A DNA stretch of 64,000 bases from Chromatiaceae bacterium. Lineage in GTDB: Bacteria > Pseudomonadota > Gammaproteobacteria > Chromatiales > Chromatiaceae. The first letter of the stretch is position 1. Every line of letters starts with the position of its first letter. The notes under the pieces are model-generated. The model saw only the letters and a program-made list of their open reading frames with translations. It was not told the origin of the DNA and did no database searches. Below, one piece after another: positions 9,688 to 19,141 of the stretch. Where the stretch lies: assembly GCA_016714645.1 (NCBI GenBank), contig JADKCI010000006.1, forward strand, positions 1 to 64,000. The letters run 5' to 3'. The position numbers and the translations under genes are program-made.

Positions 9688-9888
9688 ATGAAAGAAGGCA
9701 TTCATCCCGCGTATCGCGACACCAAGGTCGTTTGCAGTTGCGGTAATCAGTTCAGCACCCGCTCCACCTTGGGCAAGGACCTACACGTGGAAGTCTGCTC
9801 CGCCTGCCACCCCTTCTATACCGGCAAGCAGAAGATCGTGGACACCGGCGGACGCGTGGACAAGTTCCGTCGCAAATACGGCCGCTGA
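9688..9888 (+). CDS. rpmE: 50S ribosomal protein L31 (zinc-binding type)
   Basis: A 66-residue L31 starting MKEGIHPAYRDTKVVCSCGN. Four cysteines (CSC... and CSAC, near residues 16, 18, 37 and 40) identify the Zn-containing C+ form rather than the zinc-free paralogue. It ends VDKFRRKYGR. The frame extends upstream to 9625, but the ATG at 9688 fits the family length. It stands between the tRNA-Leu terminator and the nuclease gene. Confidence 0.96.
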   Translation: MKEGIHPAYRDTKVVCSCGNQFSTRSTLGKDLHVEVCSACHPFYTGKQKIVDTGGRVDKFRRKYGR

Positions 9889-9916
9889 GGTACCCCCTGC
9901 TCCGCGCGGGCCGGTG

Positions 9917-10678
9917 ATGCCAAGGCGCATCCCGGTGTTTTTGCTATTGGTGATGGGGTTCCACCCCTTCGCCGCCTGGTCCGCTTGTCTCCTTCCCGCC
10001 CAATCCGAGTCCGCCCGCGCCACCCAGGTCATCGATGGCGATACCCTGGAACTCAAGGATGAAACCCGGGTGCGCCTCATTGGGATCGATACCCCCGAGA
10101 TTGGCCGCGATGGCAAGGCTGACGATCCCGGCTCCCGCCAGGCCACCGCCGCCCTGCGTGACATGCTCGCCGCAAGCGGCTGGCGCGTGCGCCTCGTCGC
10201 CGATGGCGAAGGCCGCGACCGCTATGGCCGCCGTCTCGCCCACCTCTTCGACGACCAGGGGCGCAATATCAGCGAGCAATTGATAGCGCTTGGCTTGGCC
10301 TACCAAAGCCCTTTCCCGTCCAACCCGAAATTCCTGGACTGCTACAAGGAGGCGGAGGACAAGGCCCGCCTAGCCAAGCGCGGCCTCTGGAGCCGTCCGC
10401 CCCTGGAGGCCAGCCGGATCAAATCCTCCACGGCCGGCTTTGAGCGCATCGCCGGGCGGGTCAAGTCCGTCGGCCCTTACCGTGACGGCCTGCGCCTCAG
10501 GCTGGAGGGCGGGCTGGAATTGCTGATCCATGCGGAGGATCTGTCCTATTTCGATACCGCGCAACTCAACCGGCTGACGGGCCAGCGCCTGGAAGTCCAC
10601 GGCTGGATTAGTCGTCACCAGGGCCAGCCGCGCATGCGACTTCGCCACCCCGCCGCCATCATCTCGCCAACGCTATAA
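9917..10678 (+). CDS. Secreted thermonuclease-like (SNase-fold) nuclease
   Basis: About 253 residues, starting at ATG 9917 or at GTG 9914 one codon earlier. A hydrophobic leader (IPVFLLLVMGFHPFAAWSA) points to export. The SNase domain follows, with VIDGDTLELKDETRVRLIGI, DTPE, RDRYGRRLAHLF and GLAYQ. These carry the residues equivalent to the catalytic Arg/Glu and Ca-binding Asp of staphylococcal nuclease. A C-terminal stretch from about residue 175 (IAGRVKSVGPYRDGLRLRL) looks like an extra small beta-domain. It probably degrades nucleic acid in the periplasm or outside. Its last 20 bp overlap the convergent gene at 10659-11288. Confidence 0.85.
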   Translation: MPRRIPVFLLLVMGFHPFAAWSACLLPAQSESARATQVIDGDTLELKDETRVRLIGIDTPEIGRDGKADDPGSRQATAALRDMLAASGWRVRLVADGEGRDRYGRRLAHLFDDQGRNISEQLIALGLAYQSPFPSNPKFLDCYKEAEDKARLAKRGLWSRPPLEASRIKSSTAGFERIAGRVKSVGPYRDGLRLRLEGGLELLIHAEDLSYFDTAQLNRLTGQRLEVHGWISRHQGQPRMRLRHPAAIISPTL

Positions 10679-11288
10679 GGGCGCGCGCCTCCGCCACCAG
10701 CCGCTCGACCCCCGCCTCATCCAGGCCCCGCTCCGGTTTTTCATCCCGGGTAGCGAGAGGTGGATTGCCGCGGGCCAGGGTCGGTAGCACCAGCAGCTCA
10801 ATGGCGGTGTCCCCGGCGATGAAGGTCAGGATGGGCGGAAAGCGCCGCGACCCATCCGCGAAGTGCCGCTGCTCCTGGCGTTCCCGCCAGGGGATCCCCT
10901 GGTTCAGGAGGGCGAGGACGATCTCGTCCACGGCCTCGGCGAAGAGGTGCAGGCGCACCGGCTGATCGGGGTCGGGATAGTCATCGGCCAGGCCCCCCAC
11001 CAGCCTGGGGCCAAAGCGGGCAAAGTGGCGCATGGCCGCCAGGGCCTGCTCGCGGCGATGGAGCAGGGCCGCGGCCTGGTCCGGCCGCCAGAACAGCCGC
11101 CGGTAGGCCAGCAGGGCCTCCTGAACCTCCTCATTGCTCGGCAAGAGGCGCCTGTTGTCGATCCCCGCCCGCTCCGCTACCTTGCGCCGCGCCCGCTCGG
11201 GCTCGGCGATCCCCTGTTCCGCCATCAGCCGCGCCGTCTCCTCCGCCAGCCAGCGGCGCTGGCCGGCCGCGCGATCGCGTTGTCGCAT
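10659..11288 (-). CDS. Conserved hypothetical protein (nucleotidyltransferase-like)
   Basis: A 209-residue soluble protein starting MRQRDRAAGQRRWLAEETARL. The N-terminal half is helical and Arg/Glu-rich; the second half has LHLFAEAVDEIVLALLNQGI and PPILTFIAGDTAIELLVLP. I do not recognise a named family with confidence. The layout resembles uncharacterised gammaproteobacterial proteins sometimes labelled nucleotidyltransferase, but no GS...D.D motif is clear, so the activity is open. It overlaps the 3' end of the nuclease gene by 20 bp in convergent orientation. Confidence 0.6.
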   Translation of the reverse strand: MRQRDRAAGQRRWLAEETARLMAEQGIAEPERARRKVAERAGIDNRRLLPSNEEVQEALLAYRRLFWRPDQAAALLHRREQALAAMRHFARFGPRLVGGLADDYPDPDQPVRLHLFAEAVDEIVLALLNQGIPWRERQEQRHFADGSRRFPPILTFIAGDTAIELLVLPTLARGNPPLATRDEKPERGLDEAGVERLVAEARALIALAR

Positions 11289-11375
11289 GCTCTTTCAACC
11301 TCCGGCGGGATTAGGGTACGTTAGCATAAAGTAACCCCAGGGCCTGAGCCATCCCCGGGCCTAGCCGCCGTACCA

Positions 11376-11406
11376 TGAAATCTCGGAGTCTTGCTCCGAA
11401 ATTTCA
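11376..11406. promoter_or_regulatory. 13-bp inverted repeat upstream of the ATPase gene (operator-like)
   Basis: Arms TGAAATCTCGGAG (11376-11388) and CTCCGAAATTTCA (11394-11406) pair with one mismatch around a 5-bp spacer. They lie 14 bp before the ATG at 11421. There is no T-run on either side, so it looks more like a protein-binding site or mRNA leader hairpin than a terminator. Confidence 0.5.
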
Positions 11407-11420
11407 GGTAAAATCCCCAC

Positions 11421-12608
11421 ATGATTGCAAGACCAGCCCATCTCCAGCGGCTTTTGCGCCTGCTGCATAGCTTCCCCGTGGTCGCCATTCTGGGCCCCCG
11501 GCAGGTAGGCAAGACCACGCTGGCCCGTCAACTGGCAGGGCAATGGCCCGAGTCAGTGCGCCATTTCGATCTGGAGGACCCCGAGGATCAGGCACGTCTC
11601 ATGGATCCATCCTTCGTTCTCAAGCCCCTGACGGGGTTGGTCGTGCTGGATGAAGTCCAACTCAGGCCCGACCTCTTTCCCCTGTTACGCGTCCTGGCGG
11701 ACCGGCCAGGGCTACCCGCGCGCTTCCTGCTATTGGGGAGCGCATCGCCCGACCTGACAAAAGGTGCCGCCGAGAGCCTGGCGGGGCGCGTCGCCTTTCA
11801 TGAACTGGATGGCCTGGCCCTGGATGAATTGGCGCCGCTGGCCCAAGACCGGGACTGGATTGATGCGCGCTGGTTGCGGGGTGGTTTCCCCCGCGCCTGG
11901 CTGGCGGAGGATCTGGCCGCCAGTCGCGATTGGCGCGAGTCTTTCATCCGCACCTATCTGGAACGGGATCTGCCGCAACTGGGCATCAAGCTGCCGGCGC
12001 TGACGCTGCGCCGTTTCTGGACCATGTTGGCCCATTATCACGGCCAGACCTGGAACGGGAGCGAGCTGGCCCGTGCCCTGAGTGTCAGCGATAAGACCCT
12101 GTCCCGCTATCTGGATATCCTGGAGGGAACTTACATGGCCACCCGCTTACCGCCCTGGCACACCAACCTGGGCAAGCGCGAGGTGAAAGCACCCAAGGTC
12201 TATGTGGCCGATACGGGTTTGCTGCACAGCCTGTTACGCATTGGCGCCGGCGATGATTTGCTGGCGCACCCCAAATGTGGGGCATCCTGGGAAGGTTTTA
12301 TGCTGCACCAGGTGCTGCGGCGCACCGGCGCCCAGCGTGGCGAATACTTCTTCTGGGGGGTCCATTCCGGTGCCGAGTTGGATCTGCTGGTGATCAAGGA
12401 CGGGCGCCGCCTCGGCTTCGAGATCAAACTGACGAGGTCCCCGGCCGTTACGCCGTCGATGCGGTCGGCGCGCGAGCAGTTGCGGCTGGACCATCTCTAT
12501 GTGATCTGCCATGGGGATGGCGCCTCCTGGCCGCTGGCCGAGGGCATCGACGCCGTACCCGCCGCCTGCCTGGCTGGGCCGCAATGGCCCTGGGCGGCTA
12601 TTCCCTAA
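11421..12608 (+). CDS. AAA_14 / DUF4143 family ATPase
   Basis: A 395-residue P-loop protein. Near the N-terminus it has the Walker A motif (ILGPRQVGKTTLARQL, residues 23-38) and a Walker B-like LVVLDEVQLRPDLFPLL, then LLGSASP as sensor. The middle has a winged-helix-like segment (NGSELARALSVSDKTLSRYLDIL). The C-terminal DUF4143 part contains GAELDLLVIKDGRRLGFEIKLT, which resembles a PD-(D/E)XK nuclease core (D...ExK). Such proteins are common, mobile and of unknown cellular role. It is a lone gene preceded by a striking inverted repeat and followed by an IS element 67 bp downstream. Confidence 0.85.
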   Translation: MIARPAHLQRLLRLLHSFPVVAILGPRQVGKTTLARQLAGQWPESVRHFDLEDPEDQARLMDPSFVLKPLTGLVVLDEVQLRPDLFPLLRVLADRPGLPARFLLLGSASPDLTKGAAESLAGRVAFHELDGLALDELAPLAQDRDWIDARWLRGGFPRAWLAEDLAASRDWRESFIRTYLERDLPQLGIKLPALTLRRFWTMLAHYHGQTWNGSELARALSVSDKTLSRYLDILEGTYMATRLPPWHTNLGKREVKAPKVYVADTGLLHSLLRIGAGDDLLAHPKCGASWEGFMLHQVLRRTGAQRGEYFFWGVHSGAELDLLVIKDGRRLGFEIKLTRSPAVTPSMRSAREQLRLDHLYVICHGDGASWPLAEGIDAVPAACLAGPQWPWAAIP

Positions 12609-12675
12609 CCCAGATCCCGCGCATTCTTGCCCCGTCCCCGTCAATCTTCGCCCGCCGGCAGTGAAAAGTTATATA

Positions 12676-13640
12676 CCTAAATCCTGCAAGCGCAGGCCCC
12701 GGGAAACAAGAAATGATATACTTCTCAGTGATTTAAACGCTGAAGGCATCAGCCTGAGGAGTCACCCTTTCAATGAGCAAACATAGCACAAAAGCCGGCC
12801 GGTCGGCGCAGTTCGAAGCCCCCAAGGTCCACTTTGATGCGGCGGGCCCGGCCCTCACCAGTCAGGGGGGGCTGGCCCCAGTGATCCAGTTCCTCAGCCA
12901 CCTCGGCTTCAGGGCGCTGTTTCGTCAGCAGGTGGACCATGAGCGAAGCGCGAATGCCGTTTATAGCCTGGGCGATGCCGCCGTGCTGGTGATGATCGGC
13001 CTGATCGGCGGTGCCCGCAGCCTCCGCCAGTGCGTCGCCCTGTGGAGCAATCAGGTGTTGCGACGCCTGGCGGGCTGGCCACGGGTGCCGGATGAAACCA
13101 CCCTCGGGCGGCTGTTCAAGGCGGGCCGCGACCGCCACGTCAGTGAACTGGAGACCCTGAATCATGTCCTGCGCCAGCGGGTGTGGGCGCGGGCCGCACG
13201 GGCCGGGCGCTCGCGCATTTGGCATCGTGACGCAGAAGTGGATCGACGTCGATTCCACCGTCAAGACCGTTCATGGTCGCCAGGAAGGGGTGGCCAAGGG
13301 CTACAACCCGCATCAACGCGGCGCCCTGTCCTATCACCCGCTGCTGCCTTCTGCACCGCGACCAAGGAAATTGTCCAGGCCTGGCTGCGCACCGGCAGCG
13401 CCTACACCAGCAACGGCATCGTCGCCTTCATGGAACAGTTGTGCGCCCAGTTTCCGGCGCACCAACGCCTGGTGCTGCGCGCCGACAGCGGCTTCTTCGA
13501 TGGCGCGCTGCTCGAGTTCCTGGAGCAGCGCGGCCATGGTTACCTCATCAAGGTCAAGTTACGTAACCTGGAATTTCTGCTAGCCCAACACGCCTAGGGG
13601 AGCGCACCTGGCGCCGAAAACCTTACTTGCAGGATTTAGG
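12676..13640 (+). mobile_element. Short, defective IS1380-like insertion sequence
   Basis: The ends CCTAAATCCTGCAAG (12676-12690) and CTTGCAGGATTTAGG (13626-13640) are perfect 15-bp inverted repeats. Both are flanked by TATA (12672-12675 and 13641-13644), a likely 4-bp target duplication. The element is only about 965 bp, much shorter than a full IS1380-type element, because the 3' part of the transposase gene is missing. Confidence 0.85.
12773..13597 (+). pseudogene. IS1380-family transposase, frameshifted and truncated
   Basis: Starts MSKHSTKAGRSAQFEAPKV. The reading frame is good to about 13200, moves to another frame for FGIVTQKWIDVDSTVKTVHG to about 13345, and returns for FCTATKEIVQAWLRTGSAYT. 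Two compensating single-base indels explain this, one near 13210 and one at a shortened GG near 13349. The first two DDE aspartates are in IDVDST and LRADSGFFDG. The protein stops after NLEFLLAQHA, before the final Glu region, so the element cannot move by itself. Confidence 0.85.
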
Positions 13641-13684
13641 TATAATTTAATCATTTATCCCTCTTGCCATTGATTTAGTGACAG

Positions 13685-14074
13685 ATGCCCCTTGCGAACC
13701 GGCCACTTTCCCCCATCGCCCGCCAAGCCCTGCGGCTCCTGGGTAGCCTGATCGAGGAAGGCCGCCTCCGCAAAGGCTGGTCGCGCGAGATGCTGGCCGA
13801 GCGCATCGGCGTGGGGGCTCTCACCCTCCGGCGGGTCATCCGCAGTGAGCCGGGCGTCGCCATCGGCACCTATTTCGAGGCGGCCGCGCTGCTGGACATC
13901 CCGCTGTTCGGCCAGGATTCGACGCGGGCGCTGGACCAGGAGTTGGCCCGCCAGCGGGAGTTGCTGGCGCTATTGCCCACGCGCATCCAGCGACGGTTAC
14001 TCTGGCGGCGGCCGTTTCTCAACCCCTATTGTCTGGAGGGCTATCTGGACGGGGTCGCGATCCCCGATCTATAA
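13685..14074 (+). CDS. HipB/XRE-like HTH regulator without a HipA partner
   Basis: A 129-residue protein. Residues about 14-58 form a helix-turn-helix (LIEEGRLRKGWSREMLAERI, then GVGALTLRRVIRSEPGVAIG) followed by TYFEAAALLDIPLFG, the pattern of XRE/HipB-type antitoxin regulators. The rest is a charged tail. A HipA-type kinase gene normally follows, but here the next gene is an unrelated one on the other strand 45 bp away, so this is an orphan. The IS1380-like element ends 44 bp upstream, and the sequence TATAAT at the junction could serve as a -10 box. Confidence 0.7.
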   Translation: MPLANRPLSPIARQALRLLGSLIEEGRLRKGWSREMLAERIGVGALTLRRVIRSEPGVAIGTYFEAAALLDIPLFGQDSTRALDQELARQRELLALLPTRIQRRLLWRRPFLNPYCLEGYLDGVAIPDL

Positions 14075-14118
14075 CGGCGGGAACGGCGGGGCTCCCCTCC
14101 CTAGCCGGCCCCCGGGGT

Positions 14119-17100
14119 CTAATCGTCGCTCTTCAGGATGACCGTCCCGCTGGCGGACGTCCCCACGGCATAACCCGTGCCGGCGACCAAGGTCAGGATA
14201 ATACTTTCGTCGATCTCCACCCGGCTGTCCTGGAGCGGGGTAACCGTCTTAGTGACCTTGGCCACGTTGGCCGGGAAGCTGACGCTGGTGCCCAGCGCCG
14301 TATAGTCGCGGCCGCGGTGGCGGTGCCGCTGACGCCATAGTTAACCGTCAGGGCGGCGGCAATGCTCCCCGCGCGGGTGAAGGTGTAGCGCCCGGTGGTC
14401 AGGTCGGCCTCGGTGGCGCTGGCATCGCTGGCGCTGACGCTGACGGTTTGGGTCACCGGCTCATCGCTGGTGATCGTCACCGTGGCACTGGTCGGGTTAC
14501 CCACAGTGTAGTTCGGGCTGGGGTTCAGCGTCAGGACGACGGTCTCGGGTAACTCCTGCAGCGTATCCTGCTTGGGCGTCAGGACCTTGGTAATCCGCGT
14601 CTTGCCGGCGGGGATGACGACGCTGGTGCCGGGGGCGAGGTAATCTTTACCGCTGGTGGCGGTGCCGGTCACGGTATAGCCGAGGGTGAGGGCGGCGGCG
14701 GTGTCGCCGGTGCGGGTAATGGTGTAGCGCCCGGTGGTGAGCCCGGCCTCGGTGGCGGTTTTGTCGCTGGCGGCCACGGTGATGACCACCGGGACAAAGC
14801 TGGCGCTGACCGCGCAGGGGGCGGTGATGGGACCGGTGGTGTAGGTGGCGCCGGCCAGACTGCCCTCGCAGCCACTTACCGTGCCAATGCTGTAGCCGGT
14901 GTCGGGCGTGACGGTGAAGCTGGTGGTGGCGCCATGGGCCACCGTCCGGCTGGCCGGGCTGATGGTGCCGTTGGCCCCGGCGCTGGCGGTGACGGTGTAG
15001 CTGATCGGGGTAAAGGTGGCGTTGACCGCGCAGGTGGCGGTGATGGGATCGGTGGTGTAGGTGGTGCCGGACAGACTGCCGCCGCAACCCGTGACGCTGG
15101 CGATGTAACCCGTATTGGGGGTAACGGTGAAGGTGGTGGTAGCGCCGTGGGCCACCGTCCGGCTGGCCGGGCTGATGGTGCCGTTGGCCCCGGCGCTGGC
15201 GGTGACGGTGTAGCTGATCGGGGTAAAGGTGGCGTTGACCGCGCAGGTGGCGGTGATGGGATCGGTGGTGTAGGTGGTGCCGGACAGACTGCCGCCGCAA
15301 CCCGTGACGCTGGCGATGTAACCCGTATTGGGGGTAACGGTGAAGGTGGTGGTAGCGCCGTGGGCCACCGTCCGGCTGGCCGGGCTGATGGTGCCGTTGG
15401 CCCCGGCGCTGGCGGTGACGGTGTAGCTGATCGGGGTAAAGGTGGCGTTGACCGCGCAGGTGGCGGTGATGGGATCGGTGGTGTAGGTGGTGCCGGACAG
15501 ACTGCCGCCGCAACCCGTGACGCTGGCGATGTAACCCGTATTGGGGGTAACGGTGAAGGTGGTGGTAGCGCCGTGGGCCACCGTCCGGCTGGCCGGGCTG
15601 ATGGTGCCGTTGGCCCCGGCGCTGGCGGTGACGGTGTAGCTGATCGGGGTAAAGGTGGCGTTGACCGCGCAGGTGGCGGTGATGGGATCGGTGGTGTAGG
15701 TGGTGCCGGACAGACTGCCGCCGCAACCCGTGACGCTGGCGATGTAACCCGTATTGGGGGTAACGGTGAAGGTGGTGGTAGCGCCGTGGGCCACCGTCCG
15801 GCTGGCCGGGCTGATGGTGCCGTTGGCCCCGGCGCTGGCGGTGACGGTGTAGCTGATCGGGGTAAAGGTGGCGTTGACCGCGCAGGTGGCGGTGATGGGA
15901 TCGGTGGTGTAGGTGGTGCCGGACAGACTGCCGCCGCAACCCGTGACGCTGGCGATGTAACCCGTATTGGGGTAACGGTGAAGGTGGTGGTAGCGCCGTG
16001 GGCCACCGTCCGGCTGGCCGGGCTGATGGTGCCGTTGGCCCCGGCGCTGGCGGTGACGGTGTAGCTGATCCGGGTAAAGGTGGCGTTGACCGCGCAGGTG
16101 GCGGTGATGGGATCGGTGGTGTAGGTGGTGCCGGACAGACTGCCGCCGCAACCCGTGACGCTGGCGATGTAACCCGTATTGGGGGTAACGGTGAAGGTGG
16201 TGGTAGCGCCGTGGGCCACCGTCTGGCTGGCCGGGCTGATGGTGCCGTTGGCCCCGGCGCTGGCGGTGACGGGGTAGCTGATCGGGGTAAAGGTGGCGTT
16301 GACCGCGCAGGTGGCGGTGATGGGATCGGTGGTGTAGGTGGTGCCGGACAGACTGCCGCCGCAACCCGTGACGCTGGCGATGTAACCCGTATTGGGGGTA
16401 ACGGTGAAGGTGGTGGTAGCGCCGTGGGCCACCGTCCGGCTGGCCGGGCTGATGGTGCCGTTGGCCCCGGCGCTGGCGGTGACGGTGTAGCTGATCGGGG
16501 TAAAGGTGGCGTTGACCGCGCAGTCGCCGGTGATGGCACCGGTGGTGTAGGTGGCGCCGGACAGGCTGCCCTCGCAGCCACTTACTGTGCCAATGCTGTA
16601 GCCGGTGTCGGGCGTGACGGTGAAGGTGGTGGTAGCGCCGTGGGCCACCGTCTGGCTGGCCGGGCTGATGGTGCCGTTGGCCCCGGCGCTGGCGGTGACG
16701 GTGTAGCTGATCGGGGTAAAGGTGGCGTTGACCGCGCAGGTGGCGGTGATGGGACCGGTGGTGTAGGTGGTGTCGACCAGGCTGCCGCCGCAACCCGTGA
16801 CGCTGGCGATGTAGCCCGTATTGGGGGTGACGGTGAAGGTGGTGGTGGCGCCGTGGGCCACCGTCTGGCTGGCCGGGCTGATGCTGCCATTGGCCTCCGC
16901 CGTGGCGGTGACGAGAATTAGGGTGGTGGCCGTCGCCTCGTTGGAATAGTCGGAATAGCCCACCGTGTTGGCGGCGCGGACCCGATAGACATAGGTGACC
17001 GGGGACGCGAGACCGGTGTCGGCGTAGGTGGTGACGTTTGGGCCCAGGGTGGCGATCTCGGCCCAGGTGCCATTGGTGCCGGTCTTGCGCTCGAGGCGAT

Positions 17101-19018
17101 AGGCGGTTTCGCCGGCGCTGTTATCGGTCCAGGTCAGGTCGATGCGGGTGTCGGAGACGGCGTTCGCACCCAGGCCGCTGGGCGCGTTGAGCGGCAGGGT
17201 CGCAGTCACTTCCGGGGTGTAAGCGGAGGCGCCCGCCGTGTTGTAGGCCCGCACCCGGTAACCATAAGTCACGTCATCGCTCAGACCGGCATCGGCGTAT
17301 TCGGTCGTATTGGCTCCCGTGGTCGTCATCGGGGTCCAGGCCCCCGTGCCGCTGCGCCGTTCGACCTCGAAGCCCAGTTCGTTGTCGCTGGCATCCGTCC
17401 AAGTTAAGTTAATGCCGGTCGGTGGAACGGCTTGGGCCCCGAGGTCGGTGGGTGCGGCCGGCGGGTCTATGGCAATGGCAGTCACCAGGGTGGGCGTGGC
17501 ACGATCCGTGGTCGTCCCATCGCCCAGTTGCCCGTATTCGTTATAGCCCCAGGCCCAGAGGCTGCCGTCGGTCTTGAGGGCCAGGGTGTGAAGACCCCCG
17601 GCGGCCAGGTTGACGACCCCGGCCAGGACCTGGGTGGGCGCAGTGCGATCTGTAGTCGTCCCGTCGCCCAGTTGCCCGAAATAGTTATAGCCCCAGGCCC
17701 AGAGGCTGCCGTCGATCTTGAGGAGGGCCAGGGTGTGATATTGCCCGGCGGCCAGGTTGGTAACCCCGGTGAGGACCAGGGTGGGCGTGGCATGATTCGT
17801 GGTCGTCCCGTCGCCCAGTTGTCCGGAGCCGTTATAGCCCCAGGTCAAGAGGCTGCCTTCGGTCTTGAGGGCGAGGCTGTGATATTGCCCGGCGGCCAGG
17901 TTGGTGACCCCGGTGAGGACCTGGGTGGGCGTGGCACGATCCGTGGTCGTCCCGTCCCCCAGTTGCCCATAATAGTTCGCGCCCCAGGCCCAGAGGCTGC
18001 CGTTGATCTTGAGGGCCAGGGTGTGCTCATACCCGGCGGCCATGGCGGCAACTCCGGTGAGGACCTGGGTAGGCGTGGTTCGATTCGTGGTCGTCCCGTC
18101 GCCCAGTTGTCCGGATGAGTTATCGCCCCAGGCCCAAAGGCTGGCGTTGGTCTTGAAGGCGAGAGTGTGAGAACCCCCAGCGGCCAGGTTGGCGACCTCA
18201 GTGAGGACCTGGATGGGCGTGGCACGATCCGTGGTCGTCCCGTCGCCCAGTTGTCCGGAGCCGTTATAGCCCCAGGCCCAGAGGCTGCCGTCGGTCTTGA
18301 GGGCCAGGGTGTGATAATACCCGGCGGTGATGGCGGCAACGTCGGTGAGGACCTGGGTGGGCGTGGCACGATCCGTGGTCGTCCCGTCACCCAGTTGCCC
18401 GAAAGCGTTAGAGCCCCAGGCCCAGAGGCTGCCGTCGGACCCGAGATACAAGCTGTGGGAATACCCAGCAGCGATCCGAGCATCCCCAGAACTGGCCTGC
18501 ACCTCAGCTACCAGGGCGGAGGCCATGAGTCCTGCCAGTGCGGCCTCGCCCACCTCCAGGGTGAGGCTAGGCGCGCCGTCCGCCACCCCTGCAGCCGTGC
18601 CGAACCGGACGTGGCGGTTGACCCCCGGTTGCTCCTCCAGGCGCTGGTAGCTGCCATCGGGGAGGCTATCGAGCAAATCCGCCCCGGCCGCCGCCTGGTC
18701 TTGCTTCCACTGGGTGCCTTGGGCCGCGTCCAGGCGGTCGGGTTCGACAGCGGGCAGGCGCAGGTCCACCCAGACCCGGGCCTGGCCGGCGGTAGCAACC
18801 TGCTCCCGCAAGGCCTCCGCGGTGGTAGCGAAGTCTGCGGTATCCCGCCAGGCCGGTGGCAGTGGCAAGTCGTAGAAGGGATCGAAATCGGCGGGATAGG
18901 GTTCCGCGGCACTGACCGGCCGGGGGTTCTGGCCGGTACCGGCCAGCACCAGCAGGAAGGCCGCCAGAAAACCAAGGGTTTTTGAACCCCGCAACGGCCA
19001 ACCGTAATGACTGGACAT
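14119..19018 (-). pseudogene. Large secreted modular protein (RCC1 - FN3 - InlB-like repeats - Calx-beta), two frameshifts
   Basis: Read right to left from ATG 19018 (AGGAG about 9 nt upstream). It has a signal peptide ending VSAAEP, about 130 residues of unknown fold, seven RCC1 repeats (about 18480-17480, each with GSLWAWG and GQLGDGTTT), and two fibronectin III domains (about 17460-16920). Then come ten 71-72-residue cysteine-containing repeats resembling the bacterial InlB B-repeat family (16910-14850), one Calx-beta domain and a second with DYTALGTSVSFPA, ending SGTVILKSDD at 14119. One copy of the repeat has four G at 15968-15971 where its siblings have five, and another shift lies at 14306-14316. 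A surface or secreted adhesin-like role is inferred from the domains. No LPXTG, autotransporter or T9SS signal was seen. Confidence 0.85.
14850..16912 (-). repeat. Ten tandem 213-216-bp coding repeats
   Basis: The unit encodes roughly TVTASAGANGTISPAS, TVAHGATTTFTVTPNTGYIA, SVTGCGGSLSGTTYTTDPIT, ATCAVNATFTPIS. The marker CCCGTATTGG recurs near 15108, 15321, 15534, 15747, 15960, 16172, 16385 and 16814, a 213-bp period. Two variant units (SIGTVSGCEGSL type, 72 residues) sit at the left end and second from the right. The central copies are almost identical, suggesting recent amplification or gene conversion. The long open frames on the plus strand here are antisense shadows. Confidence 0.9.
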
Positions 19019-19141
19019 GGGCAATGGCTCCTGGCGGTCGCGAATCATGGTCGGGGGTTGGCGCCGGCAGGGCTGCCTGGCAACGGCTTGAGATTAGACC
19101 CCTGGCCGGCGGATGGCAAGGACGTCAATACGACATTTTGT

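Noticed and set aside
14934..16064. Long plus-strand glycine-rich frame (repeats of GGVGGAGQTAAATRDAGDV) resembling a PE-PGRS-like protein
   Set aside because: It is the exact antisense of the tandem InlB-like repeats. Its periodicity and composition follow from the coding strand, and there is no start context or homologous domain.
14850..16912. Regular repeats considered as a CRISPR array
   Set aside because: The unit is 213 bp with no short repeat/spacer structure and it encodes protein repeats. No cas genes are in the window.
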